DNA of 5,292 nucleotides from Syntrophomonadaceae bacterium (GTDB taxonomy: Bacteria; Bacillota_D; Dethiobacteria; DTU022). Below, in pieces: positions 1 through 5,292 of the stretch; the first letter of the stretch is position 1, and the number at the start of each line of letters is the position of its first letter. The notes beneath the pieces are model-generated. The model was given only the letters and a program-made list of their open reading frames with translations. It did not search any database and was not told the DNA's origin. The stretch spans positions 1 to 5,292 of the forward strand of contig PUNU01000024.1 of NCBI GenBank assembly GCA_003551865.1, read 5' to 3'. The translations under genes were made by a program, and so were the position numbers.

Positions 1-278
1 AAAGGATTACCGTTGGGAAAAGAGATTGCAACTGCATAAAGATGCCAGGGGATCAATATTCCAGTTGCGTAAGTAGCTCTAATCCAAAATAATAAAATTT
101 CGTAATCAGTATGCAATGTGACCATCAAGACTGCGGCGGCCCACAAACTTACGGATACAGATAAACTCAAAATTAGACGATTCAACACAGCATAAGAATT
201 ATTTAAAAACACTGTTAGACCAAGTATGAGGTGAAAAAAAATAGTTGCGATTAACATATAAATCGAAAAATTTGCCAA
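1..278 (-). CDS. 7TM sensor-type membrane protein, N-terminal part (probable histidine kinase or related signalling protein), runs off left edge
   Basis: An open frame of 92 codons is read leftward to the window edge, so only the N-terminus is seen. It begins at a TTG (276-278) preceded by GGGAGAG (287-293) with an 8-nt spacer; an ATG seven codons further in (255-257) is the alternative start. Three hydrophobic segments are visible, at about residues 6-25, 39-57 and 67-90. Between the first two lies the pattern N-N-x(5)-L-N-R-L followed by a Ser/Leu-rich helix ending in L-W, and the third is introduced by L-F-W-I-R. This arrangement is typical of the N-terminal 7TM region found in front of histidine kinase, PAS or GGDEF modules (the HisKA_7TM type); that match is from memory of the family. 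The output domain lies outside the window, so kinase activity is inferred. It sits 60 nt downstream of the ketoacyl synthase in the same direction and may be co-transcribed with it. Confidence 0.6.
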   Translation of the reverse strand, partial: MANFSIYMLIATIFFHLILGLTVFLNNSYAVLNRLILSLSVSVSLWAAAVLMVTLHTDYEILLFWIRATYATGILIPWHLYAVAISFPNGNP

Positions 279-286
279 TTCTGATG

Positions 287-293
287 CTCTCCC
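287..293 (-). promoter_or_regulatory. Ribosome binding site supporting a TTG start
   Basis: GGGAGAG on the minus strand lies 8 nt before TTG 278-276. The in-frame ATG at 257-255 has only AT-rich sequence in front of it. This is the main reason to start the 7TM protein at the TTG. Confidence 0.5.
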
Positions 294-338
294 GAATAAA
301 TCATAAGTAAAATCAATTTAGTTGAGCTGATTTTTAAT

Positions 339-1562
339 TCAGACAGCCTGAGTAATAACCATGCTACTAATCCCGCCACCAAAACCGCGTAAATTTATCA
401 TCACATTTTTCACTCTAGCGATTCTTCCCTTCCCAGGGACGCAATCCAAATCGCAGCTTGCATCAGTCTGTTCCAAATTGACTGTAGGAAATATAAACCT
501 TTTATTTATAGATAAAGAAGCAGCGATCACTTGCAACGGACCTGCGGCGGAACCCGGATTGCCGATCATCGATTTGATCGAACTTATTGGAATGTTATAG
601 GCATAGGCACCAAAAAGTTCCTTTATAGCTTCTGTTTCAGCCTGATCTATCTGCAAGTCACCCGGAGCACAGGCACAAATATAATCAATTTCATTAGGTT
701 TTAAGCAAGCCTCTCTAAGCGCTTTAGACATTGCCGTGTACATACATTTTTTCATACGTGAAGGTGCTATATCTGTTGACATTCCTCCACCTCCATATAA
801 GGCATATATTTTTGCTCCCCTACGCAGAGCTTTTTCTTTTTCTTCCAAAATAACAACTGCCGCTCCTTCTGAAAGAATTCCGCCTTTACGCTTTTGATCA
901 AAAGGGCGACTGGCTTTTTCCGGGGTATCGTTATATTCTGTAGGAACCATTCCCGCAGAACAAAAACCTGCCAACACGAGAGGAGATAGCGGTGTGTCTA
1001 CTCCTCCGGCTATAACAATGTCCGCTTCCCCTCTGTTAATGCACTCTGCTGCATAATGTATGCTATTGAGTCCAGATGTGCAGGCAGTTGATACTGTAGT
1101 AACATTGTCTGTCGATTTCAAGAAGTGGGCTATGATTGTTGCCGGTGTATGAGGAAAAGCAGAAACCAAAAAGTCTTCTCTGGGAGCCCCTTTTCCCAAC
1201 TGTGTTGTGAATTCTCGCTGGACAACCTCCATATCAGTTGTGCTTACTCCCACATAAACAGCAGAACTACGGTTTTCAACTTCTTTCGGAGCCAAACCGG
1301 CATCTTCCAGTGCAAGGTTCATTGCCAAAACAGACAACTTACAACTCATAGCATCCGGAAGCCAATTTGGCATTTTTTTTAAACTCCCATCAATCCATGC
1401 AGGAGGTATTTCACCGACTGCCTGGCAGGAATAACCGAAAGCTTCAAATTTGCTGATACGACGAATGCCAGATTTTCCTGAGGCAATAGCCTCCCAAAAC
1501 ATATCTATACCAATACCGTTAGGGGCAACCGGACCCAGACCGGTAATTACCGCTTCATACAT
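339..1562 (-). CDS. FabF-like beta-ketoacyl-ACP synthase family protein lacking both catalytic histidines
   Basis: A complete 407-residue thiolase-fold protein, close to the usual KAS II (FabF) length. The start ATG has a strong AGGAGGT (1569-1575) 6 nt upstream. The nucleophile is present: Cys161 in S-T-A-C-T-S-G. Other family landmarks are the N-terminal V-I-T-G-L-G-P-V-A-P-N-G, R219-P-F-D with S-E-G (231-233), and a C-terminal G-F-G-G (393-396). In E. coli FabF the two catalytic histidines sit in N-A-H-G-T and K-S-M-T-G-H, 37 residues apart. Here the same positions, again 37 apart, are Cys298 (C-A-C-A-P) and Asn335 (K-S-M-I-G-N); the conserved Lys330 remains. The last loop reads G-F-G-G-G-I rather than G-F-G-G-T-N. 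The fold and Cys suggest acyl loading from an ACP; loss of both histidines argues against normal malonyl decarboxylation. Acyl transfer, a chain-length-factor-like partner role, or a specialised condensation are possible. It follows the methyltransferase gene by 20 nt, so the two are probably one transcript. No ACP gene is seen in the window. Confidence 0.9.
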   Translation of the reverse strand: MYEAVITGLGPVAPNGIGIDMFWEAIASGKSGIRRISKFEAFGYSCQAVGEIPPAWIDGSLKKMPNWLPDAMSCKLSVLAMNLALEDAGLAPKEVENRSSAVYVGVSTTDMEVVQREFTTQLGKGAPREDFLVSAFPHTPATIIAHFLKSTDNVTTVSTACTSGLNSIHYAAECINRGEADIVIAGGVDTPLSPLVLAGFCSAGMVPTEYNDTPEKASRPFDQKRKGGILSEGAAVVILEEKEKALRRGAKIYALYGGGGMSTDIAPSRMKKCMYTAMSKALREACLKPNEIDYICACAPGDLQIDQAETEAIKELFGAYAYNIPISSIKSMIGNPGSAAGPLQVIAASLSINKRFIFPTVNLEQTDASCDLDCVPGKGRIARVKNVMINLRGFGGGISSMVITQAV

Positions 1563-1582
1563 GTTTGCACCTCCTGTTTTTT

Positions 1583-2314
1583 CTAGTTGACATCATATTT
1601 ACTATTTTTCTTTGCCACTACGAACCAGTTTTGTCTGCCGTATAAGAGATCCAGGCTTTGAATTAGAAAACCATTTCTCTCAAGCAATGATTTTATTTCT
1701 TTTTCAGTAAAAAAGTGGTTGCCTTTGTTTGTTTTTATAAAAAGGTTAATTGAAACAACTGCAATAGCAGGCAACAAAACCTTTAATAAAAAAGCCAAAA
1801 ATACAAATCGCCACAACAGCGGATATTCTATTTTTAGCGCTTCTGTATGCTCCTTGATAATGGCTGATATTTTAGGATCTCTATGCGGTGTCGACAGGAT
1901 TAATTTGCCGTCATTGTTGAGCACTCTATACAACTCCTTGAGAACAAAATCGGGATTTTTCAAAGAGTAAAGAACATTAATGCAGACAATTCCATCAAAG
2001 TTATTTTTTTTAAAAGGTAAAGTTGTGTTCAGGTCCATATCGCATAAATTTACCTCGCCTTTATTTTTAAGCTTTTTACAAGCTCGAGTTAACATTGCGG
2101 GAGAAAAATCCACACCAACAGCTTTAACACCTTTCTGAGAAGTGAGAAGCAAAGATAAAAAGTTACCGGTCCCGCAACCTGCATCAAGGTAGCATTTGCC
2201 TTTTCTGGGATCCAAGGCCTCGTAAGTTTTCTTGATCATACTTCTGTAGGGGATCATACGCAATAATATTGCATCATAAAACCATTCATAGACATGCCAA
2301 ATAAACCTGCCCAT
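1583..2314 (-). CDS. Class I SAM-dependent methyltransferase with a hydrophobic C-terminal segment
   Basis: A 243-residue protein with the Rossmann-type SAM-binding core. Motif I is L43-D-A-G-C-G-T-G-N51, the acidic residue after strand 2 is Asp69 in V-G-V-D-F-S-P, and the motif IV region is N-N-F-D-G-I-V-C-I-N-V-L (104-115). L-K-E-L-Y-R-V-L (125-132) is the usual helix before strand 5. These place it with the UbiE/COQ5-like Methyltransf_11 type. Residues about 164-194 are strongly hydrophobic and could lie in or on the membrane, suggesting a lipid-like or membrane-bound substrate; this is inferred. The start ATG has GGAGA (2321-2325) 6 nt upstream; a second ATG four bases earlier is out of frame. 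It is the first gene of the leftward run, 20 nt before the ketoacyl synthase, so methylation of an acyl or polyketide-like product is a reasonable guess. The substrate cannot be read from the sequence. Base composition is very AT-rich compared with the exporter genes to the right. Confidence 0.85.
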   Translation of the reverse strand: MGRFIWHVYEWFYDAILLRMIPYRSMIKKTYEALDPRKGKCYLDAGCGTGNFLSLLLTSQKGVKAVGVDFSPAMLTRACKKLKNKGEVNLCDMDLNTTLPFKKNNFDGIVCINVLYSLKNPDFVLKELYRVLNNDGKLILSTPHRDPKISAIIKEHTEALKIEYPLLWRFVFLAFLLKVLLPAIAVVSINLFIKTNKGNHFFTEKEIKSLLERNGFLIQSLDLLYGRQNWFVVAKKNSKYDVN

Positions 2315-2392
2315 TTTTCATCTCCGCTTTTTCAAAAACTTGACATAAGTAAGAACATAATTACCCTATGCCGGCGGTTACTGCACGCCTGC

Positions 2393-2423
2393 ATTATACT
2401 GTTGCCGGAAATTCGATTGTCAT
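2393..2423 (-). promoter_or_regulatory. Possible sigma-A-type promoter for the methyltransferase/synthase run
   Basis: On the minus strand a perfect TATAAT (2398-2393) is preceded by ATGACA (2423-2418), five of six matches to TTGACA. The 19-nt spacer is longer than the ideal 17, which weakens the call. Transcription would begin around 2386, leaving a leader of roughly 70 nt before the methyltransferase ATG. It is the only good -10 hexamer I saw upstream of that gene. Confidence 0.35.
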
Positions 2424-2447
2424 GCCGGTAAGCAGCTTCCGGAACCG

Positions 2448-2980
2448 TTATCCCGGCGCGAAAGCATTTTCGCTTCCGCTTTCAAGCCGGCACAGTGACC
2501 GGTATAAGTTTATTCCGTTTCCTTTATCCAAAATTTTTATCATCTTTTCAATCCGTTCCTCTTAGGCATCAATAAGGTGGAAACCGCCGGTTACCGTGGC
2601 AGCACGATCTATATCCGTAAGTTTTATCCCCTGACAAACAAGACAATTGTAATCAAGCATCAATTAGAAAGGATACTCCATGCTGAGACAGCAGAGCGCT
2701 ATCAACCCCGGCACAATCCGTAGCGAGAACAGCTGCCTTCAAAGATTCCAATAGAACTGTATCCGTCTGCTGTTTTTATTATACTCACGCCCCCAAATAA
2801 GATTGCAACCAGGCCTCTGGATGAGGGATTACAGAGCGGTCCCAGAAGGTGTATCTAACCAACACCTAATAATTTCAATTCTCCGACAGATAATCCTGCT
2901 TTTCTGCTACAATTGCTGTTCAAAAAATTTATTTCGGCCTGAACCTTTTCAACAGCTTTTCGTTTAGGCGGAACTTTCAA
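2448..2980 (-). pseudogene. Chain of broken minus-strand reading frames, possible decayed gene(s), identity unknown
   Basis: Read leftward, five short open frames follow one another with frame changes or stops between them. They cover 2980-2855 (41 codons, containing V-P-P-K-R-K-A-V-E-K-V-Q-A-E-I), 2865-2785 (26 codons, ending W-D-R-S-V-I-P-H-P-E-A-W-L-Q-S-Y-L-G-A), 2775-2653 (40 codons), 2660-2562 (32 codons, with C-L-V-C) and, in the same frame after one TAA, 2561-2448 (37 codons). Pieces 1/2 and 3/4 overlap as expected for single frameshifts. Several stretches look protein-like in residue balance. However, open frames of 30-40 codons are common by chance, none has a ribosome binding site, and I recognise no family. 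A plus-strand fragment overlaps part of this span and both cannot be original coding strands there. Confidence 0.25.
2508..2723 (+). pseudogene. Possible transposase fragment (IS21/ISL3-like wording)
   Basis: A 71-codon open frame between two stops, with no ATG and no ribosome binding site. Its middle (from about 2565) reads G-I-N-K-V-E-T-A-G-Y-R-G-S-T-I-Y-I-R-K-F-Y-P-L. The pattern G-Y-x-G-S-x(4)-R-x(3)-P-L preceded by a short amphipathic helix resembles the region before the catalytic core in IS21 (IstA) and some ISL3-type transposases. The resemblance is from memory and short. Codon third positions in that part are GC-rich, like the exporter genes and unlike the AT-rich flanks. No catalytic DDE residues or terminal inverted repeats are seen, so it would be a relic only. 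Confidence 0.25.
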
Positions 2981-3147
2981 ATTGACAGGTTATATCCAAG
3001 ATGCTAAGGTAATTGGAAGCCAGGCAAATTTGGAAACCGCATAGTTTAAAAGCAGCCAGGGAAAATTTAATCCTGGAAATAATCGGCGATCTTGACATAA
3101 TCGCACGAATAATAAGGCACCACTTCTCCAAAAAAATACATAATAAT

Positions 3148-3152
3148 GGAGG
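3148..3152 (+). promoter_or_regulatory. Ribosome binding site placing the ABC ATPase start at GTG 3161
   Basis: GGAGG lies 8 nt before GTG 3161-3163. The upstream in-frame ATG at 3146-3148 overlaps this motif and has no ribosome binding site of its own, so the five-residue longer version is unlikely. Confidence 0.75.
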
Positions 3153-3160
3153 ACAACACA

Positions 3161-3979
3161 GTGACCGGGACGAGCGAAAATAATAAAACCATTATTGAAG
3201 TAACCGACTTAACCAGATATTACGGCCGCCTGGCGGCAGTAGACAATATTTCATTTGCAGTCAGGCGCGGAGAAGTATTTGCATTTTTAGGGCCAAACGG
3301 GGCCGGCAAAACAACTACGATCAAAATACTGACCACCCTCATAAAACCCTCTGCCGGAACTATCAGGTTAAACGGTTACGATCCCATCCGCAACCAGGAC
3401 GCCGCCAGGCGTTCTTTCGGTATTGTCTTCCAGGACCCGAGCCTCGATGAAGAACTTACCGCCTATGAGAATATGGCCCTCCACGGAGTGCTCTACCATA
3501 TGCCGCCGCAAATTCGGAATGAACGTATTAAAATGCTCCTTCAGATGATGCAGTTGTGGGAACGAAAAAACGAGCAGGTAAAAAAATATTCCGGCGGGAT
3601 GAAGCGCAGGTTGGAAATCGCCAGGGGGCTTATGCACCTGCCCCATATTTTATTCCTCGACGAGCCAACCTTGGGCCTGGACCCACAAACCCGCAACCTG
3701 CTCTGGGAACATATCCGGGAGTTGAATAAAAAAGAAAAGGTGACTATTTTTTTAACCACCCACATCATGGAAGAAGCCGAGAGGGTTGCCGACACCGTGG
3801 CCGTAATTGACCACGGCAAAATTATTGACCAGGGTTCGCCCCGGGAATTGATGGAGCGAACCGGTTCGACTTCACTCGAAGAAGCCTTCCTAACCCTGAC
3901 CGGTAAAACTATCCGTGAAGAAGGCCCTGAGAGCTTCAGGCAAATGGCCGGCCAGTATTTAAGAAGGAGGAGATTATAA
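3161..3979 (+). CDS. ABC-2 type transporter ATP-binding protein (DrrA-like)
   Basis: A 272-residue cytoplasmic ATPase that powers the membrane protein encoded next to it. With the GTG start, the domain order is: A-loop aromatic Tyr20/21, Walker A G44-P-N-G-A-G-K-T-T52, Q-loop Gln91 in V-F-Q-D-P, signature Y-S-G-G-M-K-R-R (143-150), Walker B I-L-F-L-D-E-P-T (163-170) with catalytic Glu168, D-loop at 171-174 (L-G-L-D) and H-loop His201. All key residues are present, so it should be active. The tail contains T-S-L-E-E-A-F-L-T-L-T-G (237-248), typical of the DrrA/CcmA-like drug-export branch. The protein is shorter than many DrrA proteins because the usual extension between the G-S-P-R-E-L segment and this motif is nearly absent. 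It ends one nucleotide before the permease start, and the permease ribosome binding site lies inside its last codons, so translation is likely coupled. Substrate is unknown; drugs, lipids or peptides are all possible. Confidence 0.93.
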   Translation: MTGTSENNKTIIEVTDLTRYYGRLAAVDNISFAVRRGEVFAFLGPNGAGKTTTIKILTTLIKPSAGTIRLNGYDPIRNQDAARRSFGIVFQDPSLDEELTAYENMALHGVLYHMPPQIRNERIKMLLQMMQLWERKNEQVKKYSGGMKRRLEIARGLMHLPHILFLDEPTLGLDPQTRNLLWEHIRELNKKEKVTIFLTTHIMEEAERVADTVAVIDHGKIIDQGSPRELMERTGSTSLEEAFLTLTGKTIREEGPESFRQMAGQYLRRRRL

Positions 3980-3980
3980 C

Positions 3981-4727
3981 TTGAAAGTTATTTACATACT
4001 CTGGCTGCGTCAGCTTAAGCGCTATTTTCGTTCCAAATCGCGCATAATCGGAGCGCTCGGCCAGCCTTTGCTGTTTTTATTTGCCCTGGGCTTCGGCCTG
4101 GGTCCGGTGTTTGAACGGGCCGGAGAAGGAGACTATCTGCAGTTTTTGGTCCCCGGCATCATCGCCATGAGCATACTGTTTACCTCTATGTTTAACGGCA
4201 TTGAAATTATCTGGGACCGCCAGTTTGGATTTTTGAAGGAAACCCTGGTCGCACCCGTTTCACGGGTCAACATCATGCTGGGCAGAACAATCGGCGGGGC
4301 TTCAGTAGCCATTTTTCAGGGGGTTATAATCCTGGCTATCGCTTTTTTGGCCGGTTTTCGTCCCGCAGGCCTGCCGGGTTTGCCTGTGGCCCTGCTGTTT
4401 ATGTTTCTCATTGCCATCCTTTTTACCGCCCTCGGCACGGCCATCGCTTCCCTTCTTGAGGATATGCACGGGTTTCAACTGATTATGAATTTCCTGGTCA
4501 TGCCCCTTTTCTTCCTGTCCGGAGCACTGTTCCCAATCCAGGAACTGCCGGCGGTCGTAGATACTCTGGTTAAAATAAATCCGCTCTCCTATGGCGTCGA
4601 CGGCCTGCGCGGCTCCCTGCTCGGTGTATACCAGATCGGTTTTTCGACCGACCTGGTCGTGCTGGCGGTGTGCGGCCTAATCCTGGTAATCACCGGGGCC
4701 TACCTGTTTACCAGGATAGAAGCCTAG
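3981..4727 (+). CDS. ABC-2 type transporter permease (DrrB-like)
   Basis: A 248-residue integral membrane protein with six hydrophobic segments at about 23-43, 57-77, 106-126, 134-158, 166-186 and 225-245, the standard ABC2_membrane topology. Family landmarks are W-D-R-Q-F-G-F-L-K-E-T-L-V-A-P-V-S-R (78-95) in the cytoplasmic loop after segment 2, P-L-F-F-L-S-G-A-L-F-P (175-185) in segment 5, and N-P-L-S-Y-G-V-D-G-L-R (200-210) before segment 6. The start is TTG 3981, with AAGGAGGAG (3964-3972) inside the ATPase gene as ribosome binding site. Together with the ATPase it would form a homodimeric exporter of two permeases and two ATPases. The cargo cannot be deduced. The coding sequence is clearly richer in GC than the methyltransferase/synthase genes on the left. 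Confidence 0.92.
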   Translation: MKVIYILWLRQLKRYFRSKSRIIGALGQPLLFLFALGFGLGPVFERAGEGDYLQFLVPGIIAMSILFTSMFNGIEIIWDRQFGFLKETLVAPVSRVNIMLGRTIGGASVAIFQGVIILAIAFLAGFRPAGLPGLPVALLFMFLIAILFTALGTAIASLLEDMHGFQLIMNFLVMPLFFLSGALFPIQELPAVVDTLVKINPLSYGVDGLRGSLLGVYQIGFSTDLVVLAVCGLILVITGAYLFTRIEA

Positions 4728-4733
4728 TTTTTT
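4680..4733 (+). terminator. Possible weak terminator at the end of the exporter operon
   Basis: A perfect 10-bp inverted repeat (4680-4689 with 4708-4717, 18-nt loop) lies in the last codons of the permease. It is followed after 10 nt by six T residues (4728-4733) just past the stop. The gap between stem and T-run is longer than in a classical intrinsic terminator, so this is tentative. Confidence 0.25.
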
Positions 4734-4775
4734 ATAATCCTGGCCGGAGCACAAATGCCCACTATTCTGCTGGAT

Positions 4776-4802
4776 AAAAAGCACTCAGCCTGCTTGCTGA
4801 GT
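4776..4802 (-). terminator. Intrinsic terminator for leftward transcription from metW
   Basis: On the minus strand ACTCAGC (4802-4796) and GCTGAGT (4789-4783) form a 7-bp stem with a 6-nt loop, followed after two bases by TTTTT (4780-4776). On the plus strand there is no T-run after the stem, so it acts leftward. It lies about 130 nt downstream of the metW stop and would block read-through into the convergent exporter operon. Confidence 0.55.
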
Positions 4803-4866
4803 CCAATAATTCTAAGCTGGTCGTACCAGGGGAAACGGTTCACGAGGTTTGACAGCAAACCGCTTT

Positions 4867-4928
4867 CCGTAGCAGGTACCCCGTCCCCCTGCTACATGTG
4901 TAGCAGGGGGACGGGGTACCTGCTACGG
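4867..4928. repeat. Perfect 62-bp palindrome built from four alternating GTAGCAGG/CCTGCTAC units (REP- or MITE-like)
   Basis: Positions 4867-4896 and 4899-4928 are exact reverse complements (30 bp each) around a 2-nt centre. Each arm is itself an inverted repeat: GTAGCAGG (4869-4876) pairs with CCTGCTAC (4888-4895) in the left arm, and the mirror copy lies at 4900-4926. The interior holds GGTACC and runs of C or G. It can therefore fold either as one long 30-bp hairpin or as two smaller hairpins. It starts 3 nt after the metW stop codon and has no T-run of its own. The paired, head-to-head layout and the GTAG ends recall the REP/BIME elements mobilised by RAYT (Y1 transposase) proteins in other bacteria. 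No such transposase is in the window, so that link is inference. Confidence 0.85.
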
Positions 4929-4931
4929 CTT

Positions 4932-5292
4932 TCAGTCACGTTTCAGGACGAAAAGCAGTTCTTCAGCGTTTTCATAGTCGGCCGGAAGATCGAGAGGCCG
5001 GTAGTTTGTTCCCTCGTATGCATAGCCGTCAATAACCTCCACCTGTCCGGCAGCAGCCCAATCTAAGAAGTCCAGCAGGGTTAAGACTCGGATATTTGGC
5101 GTTTCATGCCACTGGTAGGGCAGGGCAGCGGTTACGGGCATGCGTTTTGTTTGTAACAGCTTACCCACAACCCCTTTGAAGAAAAAATTTGGAAAGCTGA
5201 CAATACAGGATTTGCCTATGCGCAGCATTTCTTCCAATGCCGTTACCGGGTGGTACAGTTCCTGGAGGGTCTTTTCCAGGACAGCATAGTCA
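4932..5292 (-). CDS. metW: MetW-like methionine biosynthesis protein, C-terminal 119 residues, runs off right edge
   Basis: The frame is open from the right window edge to a TGA at 4934-4932, so the N-terminal part with the SAM-binding motif is outside. Visible order: D-Y-A-V-L-E-K-T-L-Q-E-L, then L-E-E-M-L-R-I-G-K-S, I-V-S-F-P-N-F, R-M-P-V-T-A-A-L-P-Y-Q-W, T-P-N-I-R-V-L-T-L-L-D-F, and N-A-E-E-L-L-F-V-L-K-R at the end. These blocks match the MetW family in order and spacing. MetW is a methyltransferase-fold protein that usually accompanies MetX (homoserine O-acetyltransferase) in methionine synthesis, so metX may lie just beyond the right edge. One stretch differs from the family's usual wording: after S-F-P-N-F the typical G-H-W is replaced by F-F-K-G-V-V. 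An internal TTG at 5237 is not the start, because the homologous sequence continues upstream of it to the edge. The gene is convergent with the exporter operon. Confidence 0.8.
   Translation of the reverse strand, partial: DYAVLEKTLQELYHPVTALEEMLRIGKSCIVSFPNFFFKGVVGKLLQTKRMPVTAALPYQWHETPNIRVLTLLDFLDWAAAGQVEVIDGYAYEGTNYRPLDLPADYENAEELLFVLKRD

Larger units (their letters stand above)
2315..3160. other. Long gene-poor spacer between divergent operons
   Basis: About 850 nt with no intact gene that I can support. It separates the leftward methyltransferase/synthase run from the rightward ABC exporter. It contains a possible leftward promoter near its left end, short broken open frames on both strands (listed separately), a small hairpin (GCGAAA at 2458-2463 paired with TTTCGC at 2468-2473), and an imperfect dyad CCAGG-N11-CCTGG (3056-3076) about 85 nt before the exporter start. 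No tRNA, rRNA, CRISPR or recognisable riboswitch was seen. The 65-codon plus-strand frame at 2368-2565 has no ribosome binding site and is not called. Confidence 0.6.

Noticed and set aside
309..334. AAAATCA-N12-TGATTTT inverted repeat between the synthase and the 7TM gene as a terminator
   Set aside because: The stem is short and almost all A-T, and it lacks a proper T-run after it, so it would be too weak to call.
2368..2565. 65-codon plus-strand open frame beginning with ATG
   Set aside because: No ribosome binding site, no recognisable motif, and it overlaps the likely leftward promoter region and a competing minus-strand frame.
2897..2910. CCTGC...CTGCTAC as a second copy of the metW-side palindrome unit
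   Set aside because: Only seven bases match and the surrounding GTCCCC/GGTACC core is missing, so chance is the simplest explanation.
3092..3120. TTGACA at 3092-3097 as -35 of an exporter promoter
   Set aside because: The hexamer is perfect, but the nearest -10-like sequences are only 12-13 nt away (TAATAA, AATAAG) and nothing suitable lies at 16-19 nt.
3146..3160. ATG 3146 as start of the ABC ATPase
   Set aside because: It overlaps the GGAGG that serves GTG 3161 and has no ribosome binding site of its own. The extra five residues are not part of the conserved domain.
4755..5066. 103-codon plus-strand frame over the palindrome and metW
   Set aside because: It is antisense to the clearly recognisable MetW coding sequence, has no ribosome binding site, and its openness through the palindrome is incidental.

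Overview
The window looks like a chromosomal piece from a low-to-middle-GC Firmicute, most likely an anaerobic Clostridia/Peptococcaceae-type organism. This rests on strong AGGAGG-type ribosome binding sites, TTG and GTG starts, a MetW-type gene, and a DrrAB-type exporter with Firmicute-like wording. The lineage is an inference; nothing in the window fixes the genus.

Layout, left to right. (1) Positions 1-2314, minus strand: a co-directional run read leftward. It holds a class I SAM-dependent methyltransferase, then 20 nt later a FabF-like beta-ketoacyl-ACP synthase, then 60 nt later the N-terminus of a 7TM sensor-type membrane protein that runs off the left edge. The synthase keeps the nucleophilic cysteine but has lost both catalytic histidines (Cys-Cys-Asn instead of Cys-His-His). 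(2) Positions 2315-3160: about 850 nt with no intact gene. It has a possible promoter for the minus-strand run, several short protein-like open frames with stops and frameshifts, and one plus-strand fragment resembling part of a transposase. It reads as decayed DNA between two divergent operons. (3) Positions 3161-4727, plus strand: a two-gene ABC-2 export operon (ATPase and permease) separated by one nucleotide. (4) Positions 4728-5292: the C-terminal 119 residues of a MetW-like protein on the minus strand, convergent with the exporter. Three nucleotides after its stop codon lies a perfect 62-bp palindrome, followed by a leftward intrinsic terminator.

How it fits together. The exporter and metW are probably independent housekeeping or accessory functions. 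The methyltransferase/synthase pair looks like part of an acyl-chain or polyketide-like pathway in which the synthase may not do ordinary decarboxylative condensation. The base composition of the left third is visibly more AT-rich than the exporter, consistent with a different history. The points most worth following up are the histidine-less synthase with its methyltransferase partner and the GTAGCAGG palindrome.
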